From: Symbiodinium natans
Taxonomy: Eukaryota; Sar; Dinophyceae; Suessiales; Symbiodiniaceae
Direction: 5' to 3'
DNA length: 62,000 nt
Assembly (NCBI GenBank): GCA_905221605.1
Contig: CAJNDS010002829.1
Location: 82,501-144,500, forward strand
Shown in pieces: positions 1-13,265 of the stretch. Within the stretch, counting starts at the first letter, position 1. Every line of letters starts with the position of its first letter. The notes beneath the pieces were generated by a model. That model saw only the letters and a program-made list of their open reading frames with translations, had not been told where the DNA came from and did not search any database. The translations under genes were made by a program, and so were the position numbers.

Positions 1-3000
1 GCCGCCCCACAGGGCGGGGAAACATCCGGACGGTTCGCATCAACGTGCGAATAGTTGGGATCCAGGCTCACCTGTTTTTCCGACGTTTGAGGTTGTTCTT
101 GGGAGATCTGTATTTGTTGCTGTTTTGGGCTATGTTGTTTCATGTTGCTCTCGGTTTAGTCTTTGAGTCTTTGGGGGGCCCCTCCCCCCCCATGTGACTA
201 AACTCACTGTGCGCTCTCCAGTGCAGGAGACTGCATTGTATATGAATGCAAACTAGCAATAATTAGCAATCTGCAGGCTGCCGAAGTGCAGCGAAGGCCT
301 TGCGAGTACCCCACCAGGAAGATCCGGCTGGGCGGAATCCCTCGGCGTACCTTTCAATACTTGCTCCAAGTAGAAAGTGACAGCTCCATGTCAGGTAAAA
401 CATGTGCTCATGTGGTACACAGCAAGTATGAAAATCGTGTCTGCCCATTTCGGACGCATTTCATCCAGGCATGTGCGCGTTCTGCACCTGCCCAAGCAGA
501 GCTGGAAAACAACAAATTTTCATCAGGATCCACGTTGCACCAGTTTGGAGCGTGGAAGTTTCTCCAGCACATGTCAGCCTTGCGAGGCTTTTGCGGAGCT
601 CGGCGTGCTCGTTTTGCAGGAGCTTCAGCTTTGGCCGTAATCCTTCAATTGAATCTTTCACTCACGTTTACTTGCAAGCGCTACACGTGCACAGTTTTTG
701 TGTTTCGCTCTCTTCTCTTTCTCTCAACATGCTTTTCTTTGATGTGTTATTTCCTGAAGTCCGAAGTAGCGCATTGGAAAACTACGCGCTGTCGCCCGCA
801 AAGACGCTCCGACACTGCAGGGGCATATGGAAGATGATATGACGATGCGGTGGATACCCCGAAGTCCACCGCTGAGGATGCTACATTTCCTGGGTGGGTT
901 GCGGCCGTCCGCAGTAGAGCATAGTAGAGCATTGAAAAACTTTGTTGTGTCGCCGCCGGGTGGGGCATCCCAGATCCCGGGGATTCATACCCCAGCGCTC
1001 CGGACACTCAATAAGGAACAAAAAGAGGTTGGCCAATATGCCAGGTGGCAGCTGCCAAAGCTCCACATTGATGGGGGAAAAGCGTGGCCATGATTTGCAC
1101 GTCATCTGGGAACAGCAAGACGCGGCAGGCCCTGCAAGGGATGCGCACAAACGTGTTTTTGGAGCTGGACCTCGCCCTGGCAGCAGTCAAGAAGCCCAAC
1201 CCAGTTGGTGGGGAACGCCCTTGCCGCGCCATTTCAAAGACAGCGTATGACATCGTGACCGACGTCCCTGCCCTGCGACACGCTCCCTCGACTCTTTTGC
1301 TGGGCCGAGCGGTGGGAATGTGGGGGCCCGAACTGGGGCGATGGTGTGTCGGGCCTCATTGTGGGACGAAGTCTCTGCTTGTGTCTGCTACCCAGGCATC
1401 CTGGTTTATGGCTGCCCGCTGCAGACGACATGCCGTAGCACAAGCCGAAATCACTGTCTCCAAGCCTGATGACGCCACTGGCGTGCCAGTTTGGCTGAAG
1501 GAGGGGCAGTGAAAGCAGCACGGAGCAATCACATGTTGCCAATCCCGCCGACCGGTCGGCGGGACCCACAGCACAGAAGATTTAGTATCTTATTCAGTAT
1601 GGACCACTCATGGTATGCTGAAACGCCTGCAACGGCCACATCAGCTTCGGATGCTGGCGCTACACAAGCCTACAAGAATGTTGTTGCGAGCTCTCAGGTT
1701 GATTGTGTTACGTGGGTTTTCTCTCGTCATCTCGCAGGTCTTCGAAGTCCTTGCTGCCACATCGCCTTGTGTTGGCCGTCGCGTGGCATGAAATGCCTGC
1801 ACATGCCACACCCATCTACATTCGGAGGAATGCACTGGGGTCAATGTGCAGTGAAGGGCGTCACGTCAGTGCCACAAAATGAGAACATTGTGGGAAGCCT
1901 CTCGAAGGTCATCATCCACTCTAAGCGCCTCTACCTGGCGAGCTTCTTTTTGTACGTCCAAACACACTCAATAGCCCAAACAGTTCCAGGCAGCACCTCC
2001 GGTTCAAAGCATGAGAACAGAACATCGCCAAGCGGATGCTTCCTGATCTGGTACAAGAACGCATGCGTATGTGTGATCAATGTGCCCTCAGCCATTGCCA
2101 ATGGAACATAAGGTTTTCAGGTGCAACTGGCCATTGGCGTCCAAGGAGCACTTCAACTGGCGCTGCAGCGGTAGCCTGCTATTGAAAACAAGATATGATG
2201 TTAGTGGATGATTGCAGTCAAGTCCTGTTATCATGGAAATCGTGCTGACCTGACCGTCCAAAAAACAGTGGCATTGACGTAGGCTATCTACTATTCGTAG
2301 AACCAGCACGACATGGTTCACAGCATGCTACAGGACTTCCTCTCAGCCTCTCAGCACAATCCCTGTTCAAGATCTCAAGGCACTGCCGTGAGCATTAGCT
2401 TAAGAGAAGTCTCTCTGCGAATGCAGTAAGCCAGTAAGCTCATGGCCGGGAAGCGAGTTGCACAAGCCAGCTGAGGTACTGGCAGAACTAAGAGCTGAAG
2501 CACTGCTGCGGCGAGTCGGTCGACGGGGCAATTTCTCTTCCTTCTGCGGTCGCACCTCTGACAAACACCAGGTTACATAGATGTGACGGCTTCCGAAGTC
2601 TTGCGATACCGACGCAACCTACGTCGGAATTCATCTTTGACATCGAGAAAACTGCACATGCGCATGCAACTCGCATGCACATTACTTTCCGGGGCTCCAG
2701 CGCTTCGAATTGCTCTGGAGCCTCCGTTTCCACAGACTAACATGATGCTAACATGCAAGTGCCGGCATGCGCCTGCAACAGGGCACTGTCAGAAGCAAGT
2801 AAGGTGAGTGCTGAGGAGCAATTGGATGTCCTGCAGCACTTCGGGGTAGCACCTTTCGAATGTCCATTCCATCAGAACACAAGCACATAGCTAAACGCAC
2901 TCCAATCGCAGTGTGTTGACCCAACTGTGATACATTTACGGCTGCATCATGCCAAGGTCTCGACTGCACCATTTCCTCATCCAGGACCACGCCAGAGCCA

Positions 3001-3790
3001 TCACCTCCCAGGTCTACGGGACCCCACAATACCATACCGTCGCAGTGCACTTGTGCAAGCGCCTTACACAGCCCATTCAGGTCTTTGTGAGCGGCAGCGC
3101 AACCCTCTTTGCAGCGCTGCAGCTCCCTGCCCTGCAATGCTGTCACTTTTCAAAGTACAAGTAACACATCACGCCGCCATGCATCCCCAAAAGCACCAAA
3201 CACCTTTCGGGAGCACGCGTGCTGCCAAACGTATGCGAGGGCAACTGAGGCGAGACACAAAAGTGCAACGTGTTGTTTCAATGCAAGAAAATTCCGGAAT
3301 ACTGCCTTCTGAAGATTGAGGGTAAGGAAAAACATGGAAAAACAGCTCAGACACGGCCTGGCGTGTGATCATGAATCACGGGAGTGTCCGGCTGACTTAT
3401 TTTTGGAGGTGTTCGCAGGGCATGCCATAGAAGCCGGTGGAAGCCCTGTGAAGGCATGTGAATCTGGAACTTACAGAGACCAAAACACAGTTTTGGACCC
3501 TCATGGGGGAGGGGGTTTGCAAGATGTCTTCTGCTCGCAAAGCCGCTTGGTTTTTGGAAATGAGGCTTTGTGCCCTCAATAGCAGAACAGTACTACAGAC
3601 CAGTATCTACCAGTCGCTCCTGCCAGGGCTGAAGCCTTGGTCTCCGGATCGCCTTGCCTTTTTTTCCCGAAAGCACGGCTACGGGCTTTTCCACGGAGGT
3701 GGCTTTCGAGAAGGTTGTCGTTATCATTGATGCATGGATGCGTCGTGCTGGAATGATATGGCGTGCGGTATGTTTATGTTAATACTTGTC
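1..3790. other. No recognised gene
   Basis: Several frames of 60-200 codons are open on both strands, but none shows a domain, and overlapping frames on opposite strands look equally likely. There is no tandem array. The minus frame at 2748-3146 has a Gly/Asp-rich stretch (GGDGSGVVLDEEM) that could be an exon, but no splice signals settle it. I treat this stretch as intron or intergenic DNA. Genes made of 20-80-nt exons, like those found elsewhere in the window, could still be hidden here. Confidence 0.5.
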
Positions 3791-3794
3791 AAAG

Positions 3795-4715
3795 GTTTTA
3801 CAATCAACACAAATAGAAAAAAACCAATAAAACAACAGAAAACCATGAAAAAAAAGTACTCCAACAAAAACCAAAAGAAAACCAATAGAATACCAATAAA
3901 AGGAAAACCAATAAAACCAATGAAAACCAATAGAAAACCAATAAACACAAATAGAAAACCAATAAAAAACAATAGAAACCAATAGAAACCAATAAAAAAC
4001 CAATAGAACCCAATAAAAACCAATAGAAAATCAATAAAAAGCACTAGAAAACCAATAAAAACCACGAGAAAACTAAAAAGACAATAGAAACCAAAAACAA
4101 AAGAAAACCAATAAAGGCCAATAGAAAACCACTAGAAAACCAACTAAAACCACTAGAAAACCAACAAAAACCAATCGACAACCAATAAAAATCAATAGAA
4201 CACCAATAAAAACAACTAGAAAACCAATAAAAAGCAATAGAAAATAATAGAAAAACCAATAGAAAACAAAAAGAAAACTAATAAAAGCCAAGAGAATTCT
4301 ATGGGTTTCCTATGGGTTTTCTACTGGTTTTCTATTGGTTGTTATTGGTTGTCATTGGTTTTCTATTGGGTTTTCTTTTGGCTTCTATTAGTTTTCGTGT
4401 TGTTTCCTATTGGTTTTCTATTGTTTTTCTATTGCTTTTTATTGGTTTTCTAGTTGTTTTTATTGGTGTTCTATTGTTGTTTATTGGTTTTCGATTGGTT
4501 TTTATTGGTTTTCTAGCGGTTTTTATTGGTTTTCTAGTGGTTTTCTCTTGGCTTTTATTGGTTTTCTATTGTTTTTGGTTTCTATTGTTTTTTAGTTTTC
4601 TAGTGGTTTTAATTGATTCTAGTAGTCTTCTATTGGCTTTTATTGGTTTTCTATTGTTTTTTTGGTTTTCCATTGTTTTTTTAGTTTTCGATTGGTTTTT
4701 TGGTTTTTCTTGGTT
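3795..4715. repeat. CCAATAGAAAA array in two opposed arms
   Basis: From about 3795 to 4290 the plus strand is an irregular tandem of AAAACCAATAGAAAACCAAT-like units. From about 4300 to 4715 the same unit continues as its reverse complement (TTTTCTATTGGTTTT). The two halves form a large imperfect inverted repeat with its turn near 4290-4305. Open frames here translate to Phe/Tyr/Trp/Ile-rich strings on whichever strand is T-rich; these come from the repeat and are not membrane proteins. The same unit, in one orientation only, recurs at 37497-38180 inside a VPS4 intron. Confidence 0.95.
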
Positions 4716-7700
4716 TAGGGTTGGTCATCGTCCTCGAAGTTCTGGGCGCAAACGACGAATAACTCTCTCAATGTCGGCGAGGTGTCGTGACGTTGGTGCG
4801 TGCGGCGGGCAGGAAATTCTGCGCGCAAACGACGAATCTCGTTCATCAGCCGAGAAGCAAAACATGGATCTTGCCATCTTTGCCTTCTTGCATATTCATT
4901 TGTCCCACACGAGGGATGCCGAAAACAATTGGCGCGCTCCCACAGAGCCCCGGACCCTACAATGAACATTACCGCGAATCAACTTTGACTTAGCAAAATA
5001 TCAATATACTATATACATATGTCATCTGTTATCATGTCAATGTAAATCTTCGTGCATGTCTGCTTTCAGATCGTTAGGTGCTGTGCAACTAGCTTAACAA
5101 AGTTGATATCAATTGGTGCTGCTCGCCTGCTCGGAGCAGGTGCAAAAGGTCTGAGCGGCTCTTCACGCTGAGCGGAGACCTGCAAGTTCAATCGCGCGAT
5201 TTTATTCAGAGGGACTCAGGAGATCTGAGGGTGCAATGCCGCCATGTTCATCTCAACATACACGGGAGAAGCGACTGGAAGCCTGCCTTTTGTGACCAGT
5301 GTCCTTGCGCAAGCACAATCGCTTCAATCAATCCGTGCTGCAAGCCGGCTGCCGGGCACTCTTGAGATTCGCGAGGCGGGATTCTCTGGCTGGGCACTCA
5401 ACGGATGCGCGCTCTGCACAGGAATGCTCAACAGGGATGGTACTCCAGCGACTCTCTTTGTGGGGCTTTCTGAGGCAAAGGGTACTGTGCGTGATTCTCT
5501 GAAGGATTCTCTGTGGGTGGGCCGCCCGAGACCTGTTCTTCCGCGCTCAGACGGTCTCAAAAGATACGATGAAGCATATTTGTCTGCAAAGCAAACTGAC
5601 CCCAGAGCTTCACCCACAAAACTGTCAAGAGACTGGTTCAAGGCAGCGACAAAAATCTGGCCTGCGCTGGCTCACGGCACAACGGGTGCGCTCACATGTT
5701 TCTCGCTCCTCGTCGACATCGGCGTCCTGGCTCTGCTCCTTCAAGGTCAAAACGCGCAAAAACACCAAAAGCAGTTAGCTACATACAGCATGTTGTACTA
5801 TCAGTCACAATCATCTCATTGAACCTTACTGCAACAATTCGCGAACCAGGTCATTGACACTAAGCAGCGTAGGCACCAGCTGCTGCAAACCCAAGCAGCA
5901 AGAGCCGACTCTGGTTCAGGACTACTGCAGGGTACGTTTCGTCAGTGACTACTCCGTCTTATTCCGACGATTTTTCTACTATTTTATGGTGAGGCTCTGA
6001 TAGGGTTTGTGGGTCTGTGCAACTCCTGCCGAAGGAGCTGGCGAGCCCAGATAGGCTGATCATCCGAGCTCCTCAAACTGGCCTCGGCGAGCGCCAGCGC
6101 AAAGAAACATCTTCAGCAGAGTTCGCAGGCTTGCTTGTCTGTTCCGAAATCATCGAAAAGGATGTGTACGCTTTCCATCTGGACGTGAATCATAGGAGGC
6201 AGGTGTCAATCACAACAAAATCTGCCCAGTGACCAACAAAGCCCCTTCGCGCTTGGAGGACATATCGATGCTGGGACTGGAGTGCAGTGGCACACGGGAG
6301 TGAAGCTGTCATTACAGCTTGCTGGGGCCGTGTTTGTCAAGCTTTGTGCAGCCAAGAATGTTGAGATGCGAGAGCATTCTGTCAACTTGCATTATCTTGT
6401 ACATGGTTGCAGCAGAATGAAAGCAGAAAGCTGCGGAGTGGCAGGTCATGAATAGTCAGGATGCCAAAGTGGCACGAGCACTGCTTGTTTGGGTTGCGGA
6501 GGGCACATACGGCTCCACCAAGTCCAAGACCGAACCTTGTCAGATAAGTCACTGTGACTGTATGGCCTTGTTCAACCACAAAGTTCTCACACACTGCCTG
6601 CACTTTCGAGCAAGCCGGGTGGTGAGGCTTGCCTCCAATTGCTCATCAGTCAAGGGCCACAGACATCGCTAAATCTAGCTTGTAGGCCTTGCAATTAAGG
6701 GGTACCCAGGTCTTGGCTCTCTGAAGACTGTTGGCATATCTTGAAGTCTCGTCGTGTTGCGGCATACGTGGGGTCTCAGATCATTGAACTCGCAGGCGAA
6801 TCTAACATGTTAACCTCGATTTCCCCACTGGGCGATGCGGAGATATGCGGAGATCATCTGAATGCTCTGTTGGATTCTTTACGTGGGATTCTCTGGGTCG
6901 AACTCCAGGGATGCTCTTTTGGATTCTCCGTAGGTCGGCGGATGTCGGCGGCGCAGGGGATGTGGGGGATTCTCTGGCGGGGCCCGAGGGCAATCCGGGG
7001 ATGCTCTGCGGAGTCCCTCCGGACTCTCTAAAATAGGTGGGCGCGCCATGGCACGCCTGGGACACTCTGCGTTTAGTGATGAACGCCGGCGTGATCTATC
7101 AAGACGCCTTGTCGCTGTTACAATGTCATTGTTGCGGAAAACCTTGTTGTGGTTCCCAGATGGTCTCCATTCCAGGGATTCTGTGCGGGATTCTCTGGTG
7201 GCACTCCAGTTAGCTTCAAAGAAGATGCGCACCTTGGCAGTACCTGGTCCCGCGCACCTGGCAATCTCATCTGGATCGAGTGTCGGCACATCATACCTCG
7301 TTGCTGCAAAAGTACGCACAACAATTCTGAACGTAGCGATCTTCATATCTGACAGTAAAGACTTTCCCATTGCTACCTTGGGCTCGAAGATTGTTTTCAA
7401 ACGTAATACTAATAATACTTCTCTCTGATCCACATTACTCAAGATGATTTTGTTTTTCGACATCCAGAATTTTACATTCTCATTAATGCATTTGGGATCA
7501 CTTCCAGAATGATTTCAGAGATTTTTAAACTAATCCTCCTTACTCAGTATTGGAAGCGTTCCGTGCCGAACCTAGTCCAAGGTGTCTGGCTGGTCTGAGT
7601 TTCCCGGCATCAGACACGATTCTGTTATCTCGTTGCTTGTCGGGGCAGCCCTGTTCCAGACACTGCCCCCTGAAGACTTCAAGCAGTGGCCACAAATTCG

Positions 7701-8555
7701 GTAAGTCATTGCTATCACAGCTGCGCTTCAGCGGCCGTGCACCTGTCTGATTTACGGAGCACGCATGACATTCTCTGAGCACGGATTCTACCAAGAGAAC
7801 CGGGTGTGTGGCCAAGATGGCCGCAACCCTTGGCTGCCAACACCTGTGCTGTGGGGTGGCACGTCAAATACGTGGGTATGCAAAGTCCATGCTATCATAT
7901 GCCATCCATCTTTCTTAAATGATATACTGTTTTCGCAACTGCAAATAATGACAGGACTGCAGCACACGACGGCACAGCGGCCACTCGTGAGTTTCCATCA
8001 GCCTCGGAGCGGCGCCGTCGGAAACAGAAACCGCAGCATGGGCAAACCTCATGACGTCACACCAGCAGCTTGCCCTACACGCATACGCACACACACACAC
8101 ACAAGATTCCGAAAATTACCGAAGAGAGCTGGGTGAACGCGTCGGCTTGTGAAAGCCGGGCACGCGGCCCAGCTGTTGCAGTGCTGGAGCTGTTGTTGAC
8201 CAACCTCATGCAAAGATATGCTAAGTTGCCACCTCTGAACAGAAGTCCTGCCCCAGAGTGCCCTTCTGAGCCCGTCTGCCTTGTCCAGTGTCACCTAGGC
8301 CATGCAGCCAAACCTGGTGCAGAGTGATCCAAGAACTCAGATTCGTCAGATGTCTGCCAATATTTGTCAAGTGGCAACCAGCGCTTCGCCCTCTGCTTGT
8401 GCCGGAGGCGTGATGAGAACCTGTGAATGCCGCAATGAGGCACACGCCTCGACCCCGGTGCTCGTCTACAGAATTACACGAACAACTGTACTGCAAGAGT
8501 AGAGCTTCGCCAGATGCTGACGCTCCAGTAGGCTGGTATACGCACCGTAGGAAAT
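4716..8555. other. No recognised gene; minisatellite relics
   Basis: No domain is visible. Short degenerate copies of the GGGCACTCCAGG / GGATTCTCTGGG minisatellite lie at about 5340-5520, 6870-7020 and 7160-7200. They give several overlapping frames their Ser/Pro/Gly-rich look. A short (AC)n run lies at 8089-8102. The frame at 5244-5822 (192 codons, plus) is the longest but partly covers the relic repeat and matches no family I recognise. Confidence 0.5.
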
Positions 8556-8669
8556 CTGATAGCACATGGCATCATCCGGAAAGAATCTGAACACGGTTGC
8601 ACTATGTTGCACTTCTGCATGCTTTGTAAAGTTCTGAACGACTCTGAAGGCCTCTTCGACTGCACTGGC
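8556..8669 (-). CDS. Possible exon of unidentified protein
   Basis: The minus strand reads a protein-like stretch of about 38 residues, beginning SAVEEAFRVVQNFTKH and continuing to a RFFPDDAMCYQ segment. It has the mixed amphipathic composition of real coding DNA, unlike the surrounding frames. AG dinucleotides upstream could serve as acceptors, but I cannot fix either edge. I recognise no family. It could be a chance open frame. Confidence 0.25.
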
Positions 8670-9164
8670 ATGTCGTTGGCGCTTGCATCGAAGGGCTTTC
8701 TGGACTGACGAGGCTGGGAGTGCAAATCCCAAAAGCAATGACAAGTCTGATTCTAAACATGCCCATGACTGTGCGCAACCTGTCAAGCCACAAAGTGCGA
8801 CTTGAGAGAAGCCGCCACACTGACGAACGGCCTGTCACAGCTGTGGAACCATAGGGAACAATGAGGAACAATGAGGATCAATGAACCGAAGAAGCGGCTA
8901 ACAATATTAAATATTTACAATCTAACAGAATCTAACAAGTTGTGGTGTTAGCCGAAGACAAGATTTGCTTTGTGTCGCGACTAGAGTAGAGTGAGTAGAG
9001 GACATCAGCCACTCAGGAGACCCCGGGCTGACGCTGACGGGAGGGCGCCTTTAGGGACTCTAGTGACGGCGACCTGCGCAAAGCCCGATCCAAGTTTGGG
9101 ACGTTGGGACAACAAGATGTCCTGTAAGGCATTGTAAGGCTGAAATCAAAGGTCTCCATAGCAG

Positions 9165-10133
9165 GGGCGTCACCTTATTGTCGTTTTCGCCAGACGGTTG
9201 CCGGCTCGCCAGTGTTGGCCTTGACTCTGATGCCCAAGGTTCTCGAAGAATCCGTTTGGTGTTGCTACTCAAAATCTTCCGACGGCATCATGGATTCAGG
9301 GTTGCTCGCACCGTTTCTCCAAACGACTGCCTCCGCGGTCTTGGAGGATGCGCTCGAGTAGCAGATAGTAGCAGTATTGGGATGTACTGGGTATAGTATA
9401 GAAGACGAGCGTGCAATCTGGCGAGGATCTTCGGACGTCCCATGTTGTCAACACAGCATGTTGATGAGATTAAGGATCATCAAGGCCTTTGGCTCAATTG
9501 CGTCAAGGCCTGACTCTTTGCATCTGGGTCACTTTGGAAGCTCAAAAGAACCCACCTGTAAAGCGACGGGGAACACTGAAAAGCCACGCCCCTATTGCGC
9601 GACCTAGGCCCGACCTCTCTAGTTTTGACAGTCGCTCACATCCGTGCCGCAAAGTTGAAAGGAAGAACCTCTGATCATTCCGATTGGCCAATGCCGGGGC
9701 CCGGTACAAAATTAGGCCTTCAGGCGGTTCCCCCAGACGGCATCGCCTTCTTCGAGTGCTGTGGCTTGTTCGCAAACCCAGTGAAACGCATGAACGCAGC
9801 CACGCGAAGCCAATGCGAAGGCAGTACGAAGGCAGTAAGAAGCCAGTGCGAGCTCTTCGGATTTCAAGAAATTTAGCTACCTATTAAGGATCGATCACGA
9901 AGCAGACAAAAGCATTGACAACCCCGCTTAGACATGTTTGCTTTGGGTACAGCGTCTGAACCAGTTGGCCAAAAAGCTCATGGTACCTAAGCTGCAGCAT
10001 ATTGCAGCGCTGGCATTGCCTGTTTTTGCACAACTCTGTGCACATGAAAGCATGTGCCTTGGCCCGCCGATGGTACCTGTTGCTTCTGATTCATCTGATT
10101 CCAGCATCTGTCCATGATATGGCTACTGGTCAG
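9165..10133 (+). CDS. WD40 repeat protein (EML-like), two exons
   Basis: Exon 1 (9165-9238) follows CAG|G and encodes a WD40 beta-strand pair, SFSPDGCRLASVGLDSDAQ. This closely resembles the FSPDGKRLASVGLDD motif of EML/HELP-type microtubule-associated WD proteins. It ends in phase 1 at a GT donor. Exon 2 starts at 10105 after CCAG, in matching phase, and continues ASVHDMATGQ, the usual 'VxDxxTG' strand of the same repeat. Its end is either 10128 (GT donor) or 10133 (GA donor). The intron is about 866 nt. WD repeats form beta-propellers used for protein binding; EML proteins bind microtubules. I could not find upstream or downstream exons. The WD assignment is firm; the EML subfamily is inference from the short match. 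Confidence 0.7.
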
Positions 10134-13044
10134 GAAAATCTTTGCAGACTTGGCCCGCCTCGGCGACCAGCTATGGATGGAAGCAGGATGCAAGACCTAG
10201 CAGGCGGTCTTGACACCCAGCGACGTCTTGGCAGCGTCCAGACAGCTCTACTCTGCATTCGTATGTTACCATATGTTACTGCACTGTCCGCATCCCGCAA
10301 TGGGCTAGTGAGCGTGATGCCGCGACAAGCTCTCCACACCCTACTTCAACATCCACCCGATCGAGCCTTGGAATGCAGCCATGGCAGCCCCTGCGACGGC
10401 ACCTGGTGCAGACGCCACAGGTGAAGCTTGAACAACTATAACAACTATAACACCTGTGGCAATGCAACAAGCTCTCACCCTGGGCACTGCCATGAGCAGT
10501 CTTATGGAAAGCTGATGCTTGTCATGCCGCGACTCCCCAACTTCCTGGGACGCACTCCATGCCTACTGCCTAATGTAGCAATGTGCTTTATGTCATTTTT
10601 ATCTCCGGTACCACTAAGCAGGATCGAACCCACAACAGACGCGCGGCATGAAATCTGAGGAAACCGCTGCGATTTCCATCGAAGTGCCTTCTCTCCGAAA
10701 CTCGGGTTCCGTGAAATGTCGGCTTGCTTGTGTGGTCGCCACAAACCGTGCATGTAGGCAAAGAGCGTGATCTGGAGTTAACATGGTCTAACATGGAGTG
10801 CTTTCCACTTTGTCTCCGTGTGTGTGTGTGTGTCAGATGTCGTGAGCCTCCTGTCACTGACGTAAAGTGAGACCCATTGCAGATGATGTCTGACTTAGTC
10901 TGACTTCAGTGCGTGCCCAGCCCCAACATCTAGTTTGACGAGTCTTTTGCTGCGGCCAGCTTCTTGATACTGGGCGGATGTTGGTATCCATTGACCAACA
11001 GTAACAGGTCCCCCTGCATCTACCACCTGGCGGTCTATGTACATATTGGCCACAGTTGTGCTCAGACAAAACCAATCAACTACAAGCAACCGCGAGTCTT
11101 CCGTATGCTAAGCTAAGCTTTACAGATAACCCTCCGAGCGGCTGGGCTTCATCACGCTCATTGAGCTCGCAAGGAGCAGCCCATCTGCAGAACCGCCCTG
11201 AGTTTCAACTCTGTTTCATGGCTAGTACTTAGTACTTAGTACTACCATCGCAGGCAGTTCGCTGAGTGGTGGCACTCTCCTGTGTGCTGCCAGAGGAGCT
11301 TGGCGGAAATCGGAGGTCGCAAGGGTCTGCGTCCTCTTCCGCCTTGCACGGCTGTTCAGCATCCGCTGCTGGTCGGAGAGCGCCTCAAGGAACTTTGACG
11401 ATCCCACACGGCCTTCTTGTTCCTTGTCCCTTTCCGGATTCCCCTCCCCCGCCTCGACCACCGCACTTACAACACTACTTGATACGCGTCCCCTGCATAT
11501 GTCGCACTGATTGCCTTCGGGATAATCTGTGTCTAGTTGCAAATAGGCGGTTATATGTATATTGATTGCAACAACATAAAAAACTGGCCCGTGGCTTCTA
11601 AACTAATAATTTTCCATTGTTGCATGAACAAAACTTACAGACGTACACTCTTAGCAAGTATGTAGATCCCCCCAAGTTCACCGTGTAGGTGTTCTAGCTC
11701 ATTTGATTAACGTAGTCGGGGGCGATTTATGCTATAAGTTTTTGTACTAGTGAAAACATGGCGACGGCGTATTGAAAGACAATGAAGGACAGCTATTGGG
11801 GGAACCACTGGGCCCTGAGCTTCAATGATCGAGACGGAGATTTCGTTGCTTTTGCAGTTCAATGAATATGACTAACCCGTTACAACATAAGAAGCTAGTC
11901 CGATTCCAATAGTTGTTCAAGGAATATGGCTAACCTGACATTACAAAGTGGAAACTAGCCGCTACTGTCATCGTTCTTTGCATTGGCACATCGGTTGTCC
12001 CGGAGCTGTCCTTCATTCTCTTCCAATGCGGCCATTCAAAAAAAGCATGAACGTAAAGTGATGTTTGACCTCCAACCACGTTAATCAAATTATCTGAACT
12101 TGTTGCTTTTGAATTTGGTGTGGTGGGGTTTGTAGTGGCACTTGTGTACGAACTAAACGTGACCTCAAAAGATACTAACCAACAAAATCAAGCGTTTACA
12201 TTTCAAACTTGAGGGAACTGATATGTGATCAATATGGGTATGATCCTGTTAGGTCTATTCTATTCCCTTTACACATGAAATCGGTTTTACATAAAATACA
12301 AGTAAGATCGTTCTGCAAAGTTACAAGCCGTTGCTGCAACAGTTCAACGAATATAACTTGCCCTAGTTTGCAACTTGCCCTAGTTGGCGCAGCACAAACG
12401 CACAAATCGACCAACAACGAATTGCAATGAAATTAAATACGACATTCGACAAAGTACATGTAAGAAAACACGAAAAAGGAGCAAAACTCGAAGCTTGGCT
12501 ATGCGAACACAATGAATTAAAACACTGTTAATACCAGGTCGCCTGCTTATAGCAATACACAGCAGCACTACCAGAACCCGGCAAGTAGTCGGAAGAATGA
12601 GTTGTACACATGATATGAATTAGCAGCACGTTTGCAGATTCGCTAAACACAGGAAAGTATAAGGGTTTGCACGCTATAGACTGCCTATACCCCGACTACT
12701 ACTCAATATACGTACACGTCATGCCGTATATACTCTGGGTAGGGTACAGTATATTGCCTGAATGCCCCGATGCCCTATGCACACTATGGACCCTACATAA
12801 ACTATATACAAACCCCATACACCCCTTATACATTACGTACCCTTCATGCCCTACATGAGCGGTGCCCGAAAAGCTGGTCCTTCTGTTTTGCTTCGAAAAA
12901 AATGCTTCCTGCTTTCGGTAGCTTGTGTTTTCCAAGCTTTGGCTTGCGACATGACTTTATTCCCCACCCTCGGTGCGGGGTTGTAAGCTATTTTTGCCTA
13001 AACTCCTCGCCCATCACCCATATCCACCCCAGAGTATGCCAACA
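10134..13044. other. No recognised gene
   Basis: Further WD40 exons should lie to the right of 10133 on the plus strand, but I could not identify them. A (GT)n run lies at 10818-10833. AT-rich DNA at about 11550-12720 shows no coding signature. Near 10618-10630 the minus strand has a B-box-like GGGTTCGATCC without a convincing tRNA around it. Confidence 0.45.
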
Positions 13045-13265
13045 GCGACCGTGGAGTGCCCAAACCCAGAGTGTCCCTGGAGTGCCCAACCTCAGGGTAT
13101 CCCTGGAGAATCCCTGGAGTGCCCAACCCCAAAGTATCGCCACCCCACCCCAGTGTATGCCCAGCGTCCCTGGACCTCAGAAAATTCCCAGAGTGTCCCT
13201 GGAGTGCCCAACCTGTCCCCAGAGAATCCCCAGAGCGTCCCTTGGAGCGCCCAACCCCAAAGTGA
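13045..13265 (-). repeat. GGGCACTCCAGG minisatellite, reversed copy
   Basis: Tandem units of the type GTCCCTGGAGTGCCCAACC, with AGAATCCC/AGTGTCCC variants, run through this stretch. They are the reverse complement of the array at 47925-48560. The frames crossing it give repeated Trp-Ser-Ala-Gln-Pro or Glu-Cys-Pro strings, which I read as translation of the repeat and not as a protein. Confidence 0.85.

Noticed and set aside
3724-4965. Open frames rich in Phe, Tyr, Trp and Ile that look like multi-pass membrane proteins
   Set aside because: They follow the T-rich strand of the CCAATAGAAAA array exactly, switch strand where the array flips, and have no start context or splice signals.
10590-10680. 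tRNA gene on the minus strand near a B-box-like GGGTTCGATCC
   Set aside because: No A box at tRNA spacing and no foldable acceptor stem.
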